A DNA stretch of 24,033 nt, taken from IMG/VR virus record IMGVR_UViG_3300025086_000238, positions 1-24,033 of that record; one strand, 5' to 3'. The translations under genes and the position numbers were made by a program. This DNA is from a virus. The stretch's first letter is position 1; each line of letters opens with the position of its first letter. Below are positions 7,684 to 17,577 of the stretch, in pieces. A model generated the notes under the pieces. The model ran no database searches, was not told where the DNA came from, and worked only from the letters and a program-made list of their open reading frames with translations.

Positions 7684-9561
7684 ATGGAAGACTATCAAGC
7701 ACATAATGTTGGAGGAAAGTCTGCAGTAGATGTTCAGCAAGCTACTGATGATCATATATTAAAACGATTAAATAAAAAAGTTAATGGTTTAGATAGATTG
7801 ATAGGCCAAACTCCTACTATTCAAAATCAAGGAGACCTTATAAAACCAGATGGTACGATTGCAAAGGATAATGAAGATATTAGATTAGTAGAACAAAGAC
7901 CTTTACGTACTCCTCGTGGTGTTATTGAATATAAAGAAGCTACTCCTAATGAAAACTTTCCAATTAAAATACCATTACAATCTGTAAAATATGATATAGA
8001 ATCATTTATGGAAGCTGTAGATACAACTTTTAATAGTTATCTTAAAGGATTTGAACAAACTGATTTACCTGAAGAAGTTACAATAAATGTTTTAGATAAC
8101 CCATCTGAACCACAAATTGAAGTTGAGACTCGTTTTGTTGATTCTAGAGATAATGAAACCGACGAAGAAGAAGTAGAAGATCCGCCAACAGCAACCGAAC
8201 AATTTGGTGATAAATTTGAATTGAAAACAGAATTTAATTCTGCAGGAGACTTAACAGGAGTTGCAGGAATGATATTTATTGTTTGGAAAGGTGTACGATA
8301 TAGATGTAATAATGGTTCTACTCAAGGAGATGATAATTCAATTGGAGGATCACCTGTACATCATTTTGATGGAGGTGTCAATCCACCACCAGTTAAAGGA
8401 TTAACAAATACAAGAGAAGGTAGAAATTTAGAAGTGTTCATGAAAGATCGAGACATGACATATGATGATATAGATATAGTACCAAAAGCTGAAATCACAA
8501 CAGAAACTACAGCAATAGAGCGATTAGTAGTAAGTAATGATTTAGATGATGTAGAATGGGGCCCAGCTGAAAAAGATGGTTGTCAATATAATACTAATGA
8601 GGTTGATCTTAATTTAGGAGATGGTAGAGTAACATTTGAAAAAGGAGATCTTATAAGACCAGCTGGTTTTGATGATGATGATTTAAGTGATTATGATAAA
8701 GCATTTTTACCAGACATGTCATCTAGATGGACAGAATACCATCCAGAAGAAACACAAAAGCCTGCTAAACGTTCTCAAATATATACTCCTACTGGAAATG
8801 AGTTTACAACTAAACAATGGGAAGGTGAACTTATTAGAGGATATACTGGAGGTCTAAAAGGTGGTTACTTTATGGTATGTAGAGGAGAGGTGAGAAAGTA
8901 TACTGGTGGACTTGCTTTTTACGCAACAGTAAAAAAATTACCATCATCTGTTGAAGCAAACACAGCAGAGAATAATTACGATGAATATCATAATAGAACA
9001 TATACAGCAATGGATTGGAGCCAGATAAGATATTTAGGATATCCTGCATCTTCGATGGTAACTAAAGCAACGCTAGACGGATCAGAACGAGTAAAAATAT
9101 CTCAACATAGTGACGGAGCTGGTTGGAATTATGAACTTGAGGTTGGTAAGAAATATCATGCAAATGCTAGAAGATCGCATAGGCATGGTAATAGTACCCA
9201 TAGTCACTATGCACGGGCGGCTGGTCATATTAGGTTAAGTAACTGGACAGAAAATTCTTTAACTTCTATTTTTATTCCAAAAGGGATAAAGGTTAGGCTC
9301 AGAACAGGAATTCCTGATTCACCATTCTTTTCACCTGGTAGAGAAAAATGGATAATAGGTGATGATTATAGAATCAATTTTGGTAGAGGGGACAATGATG
9401 ATTATGATACAATTGAAGTTTATGAACATAATGGCGGAACAAGAGGATTAAGAGCTGGAGGTGCAGAGTTAACTAGAGATAGGTATAAAAAATATATAGC
9501 TGAGGATAGTTTCTATAGAAAATCACATTTAGCACCATATAACAAATTATTTGAAGGATAG
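7684..9561 (+). CDS. Large baseplate or tail structural protein with His-x-His cluster
   Basis: 625 residues starting one base after the previous stop, implying coupled translation. The N-terminal 150 residues look like a baseplate-attachment part: an early helix (DVQQATDDHILKRLNKKVNGLDRLIG), then FPIKIPLQSVKYDIESFMEAVD and another helix. An acidic patch (DNETDEEEVEDPP) at about 154-166 acts as a linker. The rest is beta-rich with aromatic and Gly residues, including two YTGG(L) segments near residues 395 and 412. Residues 499-515 contain H499-R-H501, H506-S-H508 and H515, a cluster like the metal-binding His-x-His motifs of phage fibre tips. I do not recognise a database family. Position after gp6 and before the giant LamG protein suggests a wedge or fibre-connecting protein. 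This assignment is tentative. Confidence 0.6.
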   Translation: MEDYQAHNVGGKSAVDVQQATDDHILKRLNKKVNGLDRLIGQTPTIQNQGDLIKPDGTIAKDNEDIRLVEQRPLRTPRGVIEYKEATPNENFPIKIPLQSVKYDIESFMEAVDTTFNSYLKGFEQTDLPEEVTINVLDNPSEPQIEVETRFVDSRDNETDEEEVEDPPTATEQFGDKFELKTEFNSAGDLTGVAGMIFIVWKGVRYRCNNGSTQGDDNSIGGSPVHHFDGGVNPPPVKGLTNTREGRNLEVFMKDRDMTYDDIDIVPKAEITTETTAIERLVVSNDLDDVEWGPAEKDGCQYNTNEVDLNLGDGRVTFEKGDLIRPAGFDDDDLSDYDKAFLPDMSSRWTEYHPEETQKPAKRSQIYTPTGNEFTTKQWEGELIRGYTGGLKGGYFMVCRGEVRKYTGGLAFYATVKKLPSSVEANTAENNYDEYHNRTYTAMDWSQIRYLGYPASSMVTKATLDGSERVKISQHSDGAGWNYELEVGKKYHANARRSHRHGNSTHSHYARAAGHIRLSNWTENSLTSIFIPKGIKVRLRTGIPDSPFFSPGREKWIIGDDYRINFGRGDNDDYDTIEVYEHNGGTRGLRAGGAELTRDRYKKYIAEDSFYRKSHLAPYNKLFEG

Positions 9562-9569
9562 AAAGACTA

Positions 9570-12500
9570 ATGGCAATAGAACAATATCTAAATAGTGAAA
9601 ACATAAAAGCATCAAATAAACCAATTGATGCATTACAACTCACAGCTGATGACCAAGAAGTAATTGCAAGTGAAGTAGTTGAAATACGTAAATTTGATGA
9701 TCCTGCTTTAGATGAAACAGTAGAGTTACATGTTTATGATATGATGAGTAATTATATCACAAGTGAACATACAGCTGATCACTGGAAAGCATTTAATACT
9801 GAAGACAGTCTTGTTCAATTTGATTTATATAAAAACTTTGATGACTTAGGAATCAAGCAAGGAACATATAAATTTGTTCTTAACTTTTTTAGACCAATTG
9901 TAGGTGATGATGCAAATCCATCATTATACATAAAAGAAATATCTGCAGATCGTACAGAATTAAAAGTATATATTGGTGACGAAAATATAAAACAAAAGAA
10001 AAAGGCCATTAAAACATTAGATATATCTGATTTAACAACATCAGAACAGCTATCAATGTTCCATACAAGAAGAAATGAGTTATGTGGTGATAATGGGTTT
10101 ATGAACTTATTATTCTTGAATTTTGGTAGAAATAGATTAGCACAATTTGTAAATTATAGATGGTTAAGTGATTCTAGAGAATTATATATTAAGTTATATC
10201 AACCATTACAGGAAAATTACAAAGAAAAACAACGACTATGGATAGTTCAACAAGTAAGACAACCATATACAGATAATGTAGTACTTTACAGAAAGCCAAT
10301 TGAATCTCCAACCAATGCAATGAGAGGTCCAAATTTTGAAGTGGATGCAAAATGGTCAAAAATTAACGAAACAAATTTCCAAAACTGGAACGATTTATTA
10401 GGATCTGCGACATCGACTTCACAGCAAATTATAGATAAAATGTTTTCTGGATCTTTACAAGGAGTAGAGTTAGGAATTGATTATTCTGGATTCCAAAACT
10501 TTGTTCATTACTCATCAGCTAAAGAAAGAGTTGCAAACTTTAAACATAAAATAGAATTAGTTGAATACTATGATGATCAAGTTAAAACATTAAATTCAGT
10601 ATCAGAATCTAACGAAGTAAATGCAAATAAATCTTTATACGAAAAATATAAAGATAATATTTTAGGCGGTTTTGATGGTTTTGAAAAATATCTTTATCAA
10701 TATAATACAGGAAGTATTTATACAAATGCAACCTCAGGTTCCAATATTGGACATGAAACGTTTGTTGTTGAGCCATGGCCAAAAGAAGGATACGGAGTAA
10801 CAACTTCAGATAAACAATTTACAGCTAACCAATGGACATTATGTCATTCAACATCATCTCAAGCAGAAGTATGGTATAATGCATTAGAAGCATCTGCTTC
10901 ATTATGGGATTTCCATAACGATCATGCATTAGTAAAAACAGTACCAGAACATATTAGAGAAGATAATAATAATTCTGAGTTTGAAACATTTGTACATATG
11001 ATTGGCCATCATTATGATATTATGTATTCATATGTTAAACATCAAACGGATGTATACAATAGAGATGAACATCATAGACATGGTTTATCAAAAGACTTAT
11101 TATATGAAACTGCAAAATCATTTGGTTGGCATTTAGAAAATGGAAATCAACATGAACGTTTATTTGAATATTTATTAGGTACAGATGAATTAGGATCATT
11201 TGGAAATATCAATGATAGAAGAATAGATGATAATTTAATATTATATGTTCCATTTGATGAAGGTAGGCCTGACTTTGCAAGACAAAATTTTATAGATTAT
11301 GGTATAGTAAAAGATCAAGCATTAGAAGCATTTGATAAACCAATATTTGAAGAAGGCGCACATGGTTGGGGCGGAAAATTTGATGGAACAAATTATCTAA
11401 AATATAATAAACCATATGACTATGGAACAGATGATTATGCAGTATCATTCTGGATAAAAGATGCAGACCTTACAAATGCAACCGGATATGTATTTAGCGC
11501 ATTATCAGGATCTGGAAATGATGCAGGATGGGGAATTTATGCAAATGCTCCATATGGAACGCTGAGATGGGTACAAAACTATTCAGGCTCTCATGGAGAA
11601 CATACAGTTACTCTTGATAAACATACTACAAAGATATTTTCATCATCATATCTTGATACAACGTCATTAGAAGGAACATCAACTGGGGGTGTATCAAATG
11701 GCTGGCATCACATAGTATTTAATGTTAATAGACAAGAAAGTGCATCTGCATACCTTAATGGAACATTTGTAGAAGGCACAGATATTTCAGTTAGTGGATC
11801 TCATGATATAGGACCTGAATCAACAGGTGATTATCCAAAACCAATTCTTGGTGCAAGAGATACTAATAATACAGGAGTCCCTTATAGTAACTTTACTGGT
11901 TCATTAGATGAGTTTAGAATATATAACAGAACATTAACAGATGCAGAAATATCAGATTTATATACAAATAAATCACAATATATAACTCAATCATCAGCCG
12001 TATCATTTGCAACTCCAAAAGAAGATTTAACAAAGCAGGTATGGAGAAGAGTAGTTAATAATTTACCTCACCTATTAAAAACAAAAGGAACATCTAGATC
12101 AGTTAAAGCTTTATTATCATGTTACGGTATTCCAGAATCTTTATTATCTATTAGAGAATATGGTGGACCTAAAATGCCAAAATCTGAACCAGCAGGAATA
12201 TATGATCAATTCTCATATGCATTGCAAATACAATCTGGTTCATATGTAGAATTTACTCATGATCATTATAAAACAGATTTATATGATTGGGGATTCCAAA
12301 GAGAGTATTTATCTGCAGGAGATACAATACCTGATCAAACAAGAGAGTGGAGATTCAAACCAGCAATAACAGCAAGTATGATAATTTACTCTGCAGGTCT
12401 TGTAGGTGCCATACCAGTGCCTATATCACATATTGCAATTGAATATACAGGTTCATATTCAGGTAGTGCAAATTATGGTAGAGTGCATTATGTGCATGGA

Positions 12501-15371
12501 CAAGGTGCTGGATCAACAACACCAATGACAGCATCATCAGATTGGGCTCCATTATATGATGGTAATTTTTGGAACTTGAGATATTATTGGGAAGCAACCG
12601 GATCTGACTCAGGAATATATAATATAGCTGCTAGTACCAATGTCACTTACCATGTACAGGTACAACAAGCTTCAGATTATGTTAAAGGAAAATTAATCCA
12701 TTCAGCAAGTTTATCTGTTACTCCAACTTATAATGCACATAACAATGCATGGAGTACAGCAACAGGAGCAACAGCTGGATATCTAGGAGGCCAAACTGGA
12801 TCAACTGGTGGAAATACCTTCAAAGTAAATCAATACTTAAATCATGCAATTGGAAATGGATCAACATCAGGTGGTGCATCTGATCCTGCAGGAATAGGAA
12901 CATTTACAGGTTCATTCCAAGAATATCGCGAATGGTTAGAAAATATAGGTCAAAATGCATTTGATAAACATACATTGAATCCAAAATCATATGTATCATC
13001 AATTAGCGCAACTTCATCATTTGATACATTGGTAAGGCATTATACTTTTGGAACAAATCAAAAAGGATATAATCATGCAGCGACAATTTATATTTCATCA
13101 TCACATCCAAATCAAGCTATTCAAGACTTTTCTGATCCAGTAAATGATGGAACAACATCATGGGCAACCGCAAGTAATTTCCAAACACCATGGGATACTG
13201 TTAATAATGATCATTATGAGCGAGTAGAAGAAACATATTATATTCATGGACCAAGTATTGGAGGAAAGAATTTAAAATCAGAAAAAATAAGAATTGAAGA
13301 TAATAAATTAGTTCATCCATTGAATAGAGAAACTAGAGGAGAAATAAGTCAGTATGATACAGTATCAAATGATTCTGCTAAACTAGGAATATATTTCTCT
13401 CCTCAGGATATGATAAACAAAGATATTTTCAATCAAATAGGTAACGTTGCATTAGATGATTTCTTTGGTTCTGCAGAAGATCAATACAAAGAATTGTATC
13501 CAAAACTAAAAACATTTGCTCATAGATATTGGAGAAAATATGAAAATGATAATGATATAAATGCATATATAAGAATATTTGCATTATTTGATTTTTCATT
13601 CTTCTCGCAACTAAAACAGTTAATACCAGTTAGGACAAATGCAGATTTAGGGCTGATAGTTGAACCAAGTGTGCTAGAAAGGTCTAAAGTAATGGTAGAG
13701 GCAGAACCTTCAAGAGAAGAACTGCATTATGAAGATTTTATACCAGATCCTTTCCCTGATCCAATCATGGACATATTACCATTAACAGCATCTGTAGATG
13801 CATTAGAACCTTTAGAAGCTGAACCAATGCATTATACTGCATCTATTTCAGATATACAAACAATGGAAGGTGAGCCAATGCATTATACAGGTTCTTTAAA
13901 TTTTGAAGTTCCTGTTCATTCTAATTTATCAGGTTCATTGACAAGATCAATTGTTACAGTAAATGATGTTATTAATGGAACTAATTTAGGAGTATATAAA
14001 ATAGCAACCGGATCAGTTGACGGAGATGATTACACAGATCCAGGAATAGATTTATTTAGAATAGGAGATGGATATCCTGGAGCAACATATAGGTATATAG
14101 GCGTAAGATATGATACAACAAATGGTGGTTGGATAACGCAGTCAAGACATGAATTAGAATGGTCACCAACCGGCTCTGTAGTAATGGAACAACGTAAATC
14201 TCCGATGTTTAGTAAAAAGGTATTTTATTATGGACCTGAAAATGCTGCATCACATCACTTTAGATTGGATAACTTTAATGGTTCAAGAATGTTAGATTCT
14301 AGACCAACTTATAACCATTCATCAGGCTCCGGATTTGAATCAGTAAATACTTCAGGAACTGCAACTCAGAAAGCTGCATCAACTGCTAGATTTGAAACGA
14401 TAACTCATAATAATTGGACCGGCCAAGCCATGTTATTTGATCTTCAAGGACCACAGTTATCTGCGACACATAATAGAGGAGGTACTAGAATCAAATTAAC
14501 AGATGATATAATGCTTCCAAAATCTGATAACACAGGAAAGTTTAGTATATCAGTAATATTGAAACCTGCTTCTGGATCAGGTGAAGGGGATATTGCATTT
14601 CTTGGTAGAGGAGATGCAACAAATCCTGGATTCTGGATTAATAATTATGGTAATTTGGTTGCAAGATCTGAAGATGCAACTTATTGGGGTACATTAGGAT
14701 CAGGCTTCCAAACAGCTGAATGGAACTCAAGATGGGACGGAGGACAAGCCTGGCCAGTAACAAATGATGCTGCAAGAGATACAAATCATCTAGCATATAC
14801 ATATGACGGTACAGATCCAGAAAATGCAACTATGAAGTTTTACTTAAACGGAAGATTGCAAAACACAGTTACCAAAGATGTAACTGGTGATGTAGGTTTA
14901 GGAAGATGGAGAATTAGACATATTGGTATGGGATATAAATCATCAGCAAATACATATGCATATTCAGGATCAATGGCACAGCTTCAGATATTTGATGATT
15001 ATTGTTTATCAGCCCAAGAAGTTAAAACATTAAACAAATATCCAGATATGCAAGCAAATAGAGATTGGGGAGATGAAAGAGGTAGAAAAGGTAGAATATA
15101 TATGACTAGAGCAAGACGAAGTAATGGATATGGTACATTTACAGATCTAGGAACATTTTCTACCAGCCATTCATTACAACCAGCAGATTATAGAGATGAT
15201 GCATTAGATTCATCATATTATGAAGGATCAAAATTAACGGCACCAGGGATAAATGAATTCTCAAATCAGACAACAGATGGGGAAGAAGTAGTAAAAATAA
15301 CATTAAGAAACAGATATAGTTTAGTATATAAGAAAGATTTACCATCTGGAGGTAATTTAGATGTTAGATAA
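9570..15371 (+). CDS. Giant structural protein (1933 residues) with two LamG-like domains
   Basis: Starts at ATG 9570 with AAGGA at 9554-9558. Residues about 1-470 are unrecognised but carry a charged, helix-and-strand mix. Residues about 477-527 hold a helical motif (GHHYDIMYSYVKHQTDVYN, then GLSKDLLYETAKSFGW), and 832-869 hold LPHLLKTKGTSRSVKALLSCYGIP with REYGGP. I associate both with large baseplate or tail proteins of T4-like environmental phages. LamG-like domain 1 spans about 555-802, from LILYVPFDEG through GWGGKFDG, YAVSFWIK and GWHHIVFNVNR to GSLDEFRIYNRTLTDAEI. LamG-like domain 2 spans about 1620-1826, ending GSMAQLQIFDDYCLSAQEV. Such beta-sandwich domains commonly bind glycans. 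Between them lies a duplicated EPMHYT element. T4 gp7 (1032 residues) is the large wedge protein at a similar place, so this could be a gp7-like wedge enlarged by lectin domains. No catalytic motif was found. Confidence 0.7.
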   Translation: MAIEQYLNSENIKASNKPIDALQLTADDQEVIASEVVEIRKFDDPALDETVELHVYDMMSNYITSEHTADHWKAFNTEDSLVQFDLYKNFDDLGIKQGTYKFVLNFFRPIVGDDANPSLYIKEISADRTELKVYIGDENIKQKKKAIKTLDISDLTTSEQLSMFHTRRNELCGDNGFMNLLFLNFGRNRLAQFVNYRWLSDSRELYIKLYQPLQENYKEKQRLWIVQQVRQPYTDNVVLYRKPIESPTNAMRGPNFEVDAKWSKINETNFQNWNDLLGSATSTSQQIIDKMFSGSLQGVELGIDYSGFQNFVHYSSAKERVANFKHKIELVEYYDDQVKTLNSVSESNEVNANKSLYEKYKDNILGGFDGFEKYLYQYNTGSIYTNATSGSNIGHETFVVEPWPKEGYGVTTSDKQFTANQWTLCHSTSSQAEVWYNALEASASLWDFHNDHALVKTVPEHIREDNNNSEFETFVHMIGHHYDIMYSYVKHQTDVYNRDEHHRHGLSKDLLYETAKSFGWHLENGNQHERLFEYLLGTDELGSFGNINDRRIDDNLILYVPFDEGRPDFARQNFIDYGIVKDQALEAFDKPIFEEGAHGWGGKFDGTNYLKYNKPYDYGTDDYAVSFWIKDADLTNATGYVFSALSGSGNDAGWGIYANAPYGTLRWVQNYSGSHGEHTVTLDKHTTKIFSSSYLDTTSLEGTSTGGVSNGWHHIVFNVNRQESASAYLNGTFVEGTDISVSGSHDIGPESTGDYPKPILGARDTNNTGVPYSNFTGSLDEFRIYNRTLTDAEISDLYTNKSQYITQSSAVSFATPKEDLTKQVWRRVVNNLPHLLKTKGTSRSVKALLSCYGIPESLLSIREYGGPKMPKSEPAGIYDQFSYALQIQSGSYVEFTHDHYKTDLYDWGFQREYLSAGDTIPDQTREWRFKPAITASMIIYSAGLVGAIPVPISHIAIEYTGSYSGSANYGRVHYVHGQGAGSTTPMTASSDWAPLYDGNFWNLRYYWEATGSDSGIYNIAASTNVTYHVQVQQASDYVKGKLIHSASLSVTPTYNAHNNAWSTATGATAGYLGGQTGSTGGNTFKVNQYLNHAIGNGSTSGGASDPAGIGTFTGSFQEYREWLENIGQNAFDKHTLNPKSYVSSISATSSFDTLVRHYTFGTNQKGYNHAATIYISSSHPNQAIQDFSDPVNDGTTSWATASNFQTPWDTVNNDHYERVEETYYIHGPSIGGKNLKSEKIRIEDNKLVHPLNRETRGEISQYDTVSNDSAKLGIYFSPQDMINKDIFNQIGNVALDDFFGSAEDQYKELYPKLKTFAHRYWRKYENDNDINAYIRIFALFDFSFFSQLKQLIPVRTNADLGLIVEPSVLERSKVMVEAEPSREELHYEDFIPDPFPDPIMDILPLTASVDALEPLEAEPMHYTASISDIQTMEGEPMHYTGSLNFEVPVHSNLSGSLTRSIVTVNDVINGTNLGVYKIATGSVDGDDYTDPGIDLFRIGDGYPGATYRYIGVRYDTTNGGWITQSRHELEWSPTGSVVMEQRKSPMFSKKVFYYGPENAASHHFRLDNFNGSRMLDSRPTYNHSSGSGFESVNTSGTATQKAASTARFETITHNNWTGQAMLFDLQGPQLSATHNRGGTRIKLTDDIMLPKSDNTGKFSISVILKPASGSGEGDIAFLGRGDATNPGFWINNYGNLVARSEDATYWGTLGSGFQTAEWNSRWDGGQAWPVTNDAARDTNHLAYTYDGTDPENATMKFYLNGRLQNTVTKDVTGDVGLGRWRIRHIGMGYKSSANTYAYSGSMAQLQIFDDYCLSAQEVKTLNKYPDMQANRDWGDERGRKGRIYMTRARRSNGYGTFTDLGTFSTSHSLQPADYRDDALDSSYYEGSKLTAPGINEFSNQTTDGEEVVKITLRNRYSLVYKKDLPSGGNLDVR
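13815..13888 (+). repeat. Short tandem duplication encoding E-x-EPMHYT
   Basis: Two near-identical 23-base copies at 13815-13837 and 13866-13888, both ending CCAATGCATTATAC, start 51 bases (17 codons) apart in frame. They encode EAEPMHYTAS and EGEPMHYTGS in the giant structural protein. A related but weaker acidic LEPLEAEP stretch precedes them. This looks like an internal duplication in a linker. Confidence 0.6.
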
Positions 15372-15395
15372 ATGGTATACTTTTCTATGATAAAC

Positions 15396-15409
15396 ATATT
15401 TATTTAAAA
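15396..15409 (+). promoter_or_regulatory. Shared intergenic AT motif upstream of gene 15427
   Basis: ATATTTATTTAAAA lies in the 55-base gap after the giant gene, starting 31 bases before ATG, the same spacing as at 3535. From motif to ATG the two leaders match at 27 of 34 positions without gaps. A weak TTTAT/ATAAA inverted repeat is also present, but there is no convincing terminator. Confidence 0.4.
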
Positions 15410-15426
15410 ATAAAAAGGGAAACACT

Positions 15427-16101
15427 ATGGGATATTTAGATAATAGTTCAATTACAGTAGATGCTATCCTGACCAAGAAGGGAAGACAATTGTTGGCAAG
15501 GGGTAGAGATGAATTCAAAATAACACAATACGCTTTAGCAGATGATGAGGTAGATTACGATTTATGGAATAATGATCATCCATTAGGAACTTCATTCTAT
15601 GGAGTAGTAATTGAGAACATGCCGGTAATCGAAGCATTACCAGACGAAACTCAAATGATGAAATATAAACTTGTAACACTTCCATCTAGGTCAACTAGAA
15701 TTCCAGTGATTTCCGTACAAAACAAGAACATTACATTATCGAGTGGTGGTACAGCTTCAATTAGACCATATACTAGAAACTTCAATAGAGGTAACCAAAC
15801 ATTTGGTTATACTGCAGTATTATCTGATTCAGATGCAGCTTATTTAAGAGTAACAAGAGGAACAGGTAGAGCAGGAAGAGGTGCTACGGTTCCTGCATTT
15901 ATTGGTGATAATGAAGCGGCACAAACAGTAACTGTACAAGGATTGTCATTTGAAGTAATTGCAAAAGCTCAACCAGTAGAAGATAAGACAGCAACTATTA
16001 CAGTTGTAGGTAATGAAACTGGTGGAAGTGTAACAATTAACTTAACAGTAGAAAAACAAGAATTAGAAACGACACCAGGAGTAGCTTTACAAGCTATGTA
16101 A
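15427..16101 (+). CDS. Phage structural protein, 224 residues
   Basis: ATG at 15427 has AAGGGA at 15415-15420. The N-terminal 55 residues (GYLDNSSITVDAILTKKGRQLLARG, then ITQYALADDEVDYDLWN and HPLGTSFYG) form a module I associate with structural proteins of T4-like environmental phages: a short segment ending in a Lys/Arg helix, then a strand. The next 45 residues contain IENMPVIEALPDETQMMKYKL. The remainder is beta-rich with regularly spaced strands (NITLSSGGTASIRPYT, YTAVLSDSDAAYLRVTRG, TATITVVGNETGGSVTINLTV), which would fit an immunoglobulin-like or similar beta-sandwich domain. No enzyme motif is visible. It begins a group of three structural genes after a gap with a putative regulatory motif. 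The exact location in the virion is unknown. Confidence 0.7.
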   Translation: MGYLDNSSITVDAILTKKGRQLLARGRDEFKITQYALADDEVDYDLWNNDHPLGTSFYGVVIENMPVIEALPDETQMMKYKLVTLPSRSTRIPVISVQNKNITLSSGGTASIRPYTRNFNRGNQTFGYTAVLSDSDAAYLRVTRGTGRAGRGATVPAFIGDNEAAQTVTVQGLSFEVIAKAQPVEDKTATITVVGNETGGSVTINLTVEKQELETTPGVALQAM

Positions 16102-16126
16102 GATTATAAATAAGGGATAAAATAAT

Positions 16127-17542
16127 ATGGCATCAATAAAAAGAAATAAGTCAGGATATAATGGTTCATCCATGGCAGCATCAAGAGGAAGATTTGCAGG
16201 TAGGTTTAGATCAAGAGGTCCAATGCGAAATATGGCAAGACCAAGACCTAGACCAAGAGCAGAATCACCAGTTCTCCAACAAGATACTGTTAGAGATATT
16301 GCGAACCAAGCTCGTATAAGAAATATTGAAATTGAAAGAAGAGCAAGACAGATTGCAAATCAATTAATTGCACAAAGAGAGCGTGCAAGATTAGCAGCAA
16401 GGAATGGAAGAATATTTACTGAGTTCGATCTTGATACTGATGTTATCCCAAATCAGCAAGAGGTTGTAACAAGAGGATTATTTCCACCAAATGTTGGTAA
16501 TCAATTAGATTTTTATACATCATCTTTATTATCTGCAACTCAAAAAAGATATTATTACGAAATATGGAACGGAGATAATAGAACTGCAAATTCATCATAT
16601 GATGCAACAGGTTCTGCATTAATGAGTATTGCATATGGACATAGATTAGGTTCTGGTTCTGCAGATGAAGGTGGCCAAGTAAATGATACACCATCAAGAG
16701 CAATTTATTCTCAATATAGATTATTATGTTTAGAACCAGATGATACTAAGTTTACATTTAACGGCGTTGATTCAGATTCTATATATGTAATGAACTTTAA
16801 CCGTGCATTGATGAGAGAAAGATTAGATGAAGGAAATATAGAACTTAACTTATCTCACTTATCTGGTTCGGTTTATGGAGCAACAGGAAATAACAATACA
16901 CATACAGGTTCAAATGTAAAACCTTCATTTGGTGATAGTAGTCCTGAAAATAATCATGTTTTACGTATTACTGATGATTCAAAAATAACTTCTGCAATAT
17001 CAGTTAGAAGAGGACATTTTGGAAGAAGATATAATATGGTATCTGGATCAATTGAACAAGGAGTTTATAATTCAGTAACACCTTACCATTATGGTTTATT
17101 ATATCCAGATTTAGGAATTATAATACTTAATGCAGATGTATTAAACGTGTCAGGAGGATTTAATACTGTAACAGGTTCAGAAATAGCAGGTAATAATGCA
17201 TTTAAATTATTTACATCAATATCGCATTCAGGAGCATATCTATCTGATGCATCTGGTGATAAATTAGGAATACAAGCAAGGTCATCTGAAAAAGTAACAT
17301 CAACTCATTATTTTGTTAGAGCAACAAATGCGGAATATAATTTTACAAATAATCCAACATTTGTTACCGGTTCAAATGGTAGATTTGCTCAATCATCATT
17401 TATTGGAGATCCTAAAGTTTATATTACTACAGTAGGTATGTATAATGATAGAAGAGAATTATTAGCAGTTGCAAAATTAAGTAAGCCTTTATTGAAATCA
17501 TTTACAAGAGAGGCATTAATTAAAGTAAAATTAGACTTCTAA
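16127..17542 (+). CDS. Structural protein with Arg-rich N-terminus and shared C-terminal module
   Basis: 471 residues, ATG 16127 with AAGGGA at 16112-16117. The first 45 residues are extremely basic and low-complexity (SRGRFAGRFRSRGPMRNMAR, then PRPRPRAE). A predicted long helix rich in Arg and Ala follows (about 50-92: DIANQARIRNIEIERRARQIANQ, then LIAQRERARLAARNG). The body (about 95-430) is Ser/Thr/Asn/Gly-rich with many short strands, as in tail fibre or tail-surface proteins. The last 40 residues, from Y432, match the last 40 of the protein at 17629 without gaps (YITTVGMYND versus YITTIGLYDD; LLAVAKL identical in both). Followed by an intrinsic terminator. The role is probably structural; a fibre or attachment function is inferred from the company it keeps. 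Confidence 0.7.
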   Translation: MASIKRNKSGYNGSSMAASRGRFAGRFRSRGPMRNMARPRPRPRAESPVLQQDTVRDIANQARIRNIEIERRARQIANQLIAQRERARLAARNGRIFTEFDLDTDVIPNQQEVVTRGLFPPNVGNQLDFYTSSLLSATQKRYYYEIWNGDNRTANSSYDATGSALMSIAYGHRLGSGSADEGGQVNDTPSRAIYSQYRLLCLEPDDTKFTFNGVDSDSIYVMNFNRALMRERLDEGNIELNLSHLSGSVYGATGNNNTHTGSNVKPSFGDSSPENNHVLRITDDSKITSAISVRRGHFGRRYNMVSGSIEQGVYNSVTPYHYGLLYPDLGIIILNADVLNVSGGFNTVTGSEIAGNNAFKLFTSISHSGAYLSDASGDKLGIQARSSEKVTSTHYFVRATNAEYNFTNNPTFVTGSNGRFAQSSFIGDPKVYITTVGMYNDRRELLAVAKLSKPLLKSFTREALIKVKLDF

Positions 17543-17577
17543 TAGATTCTAATCGTTATAATTCATCATATTTAAAG

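Noticed and set aside
13300-14000. Possible split of the 1933-residue gene into two genes around the EPMHYT linker
   Set aside because: The frame is continuous and no internal ATG with a good binding site and matching domain boundary was found.
15399-15412. TTTAT...ATAAA inverted repeat as a terminator after the giant gene
   Set aside because: The stem is five A-T pairs with no G-C pair and no T tract follows, so it would not be stable.
16105-16112. TATAAATA as a T4-type late promoter for gene 16127
   Set aside because: Transcription would start at or after the ribosome binding site at 16112-16117, leaving no usable leader, and the same or similar words occur inside genes.
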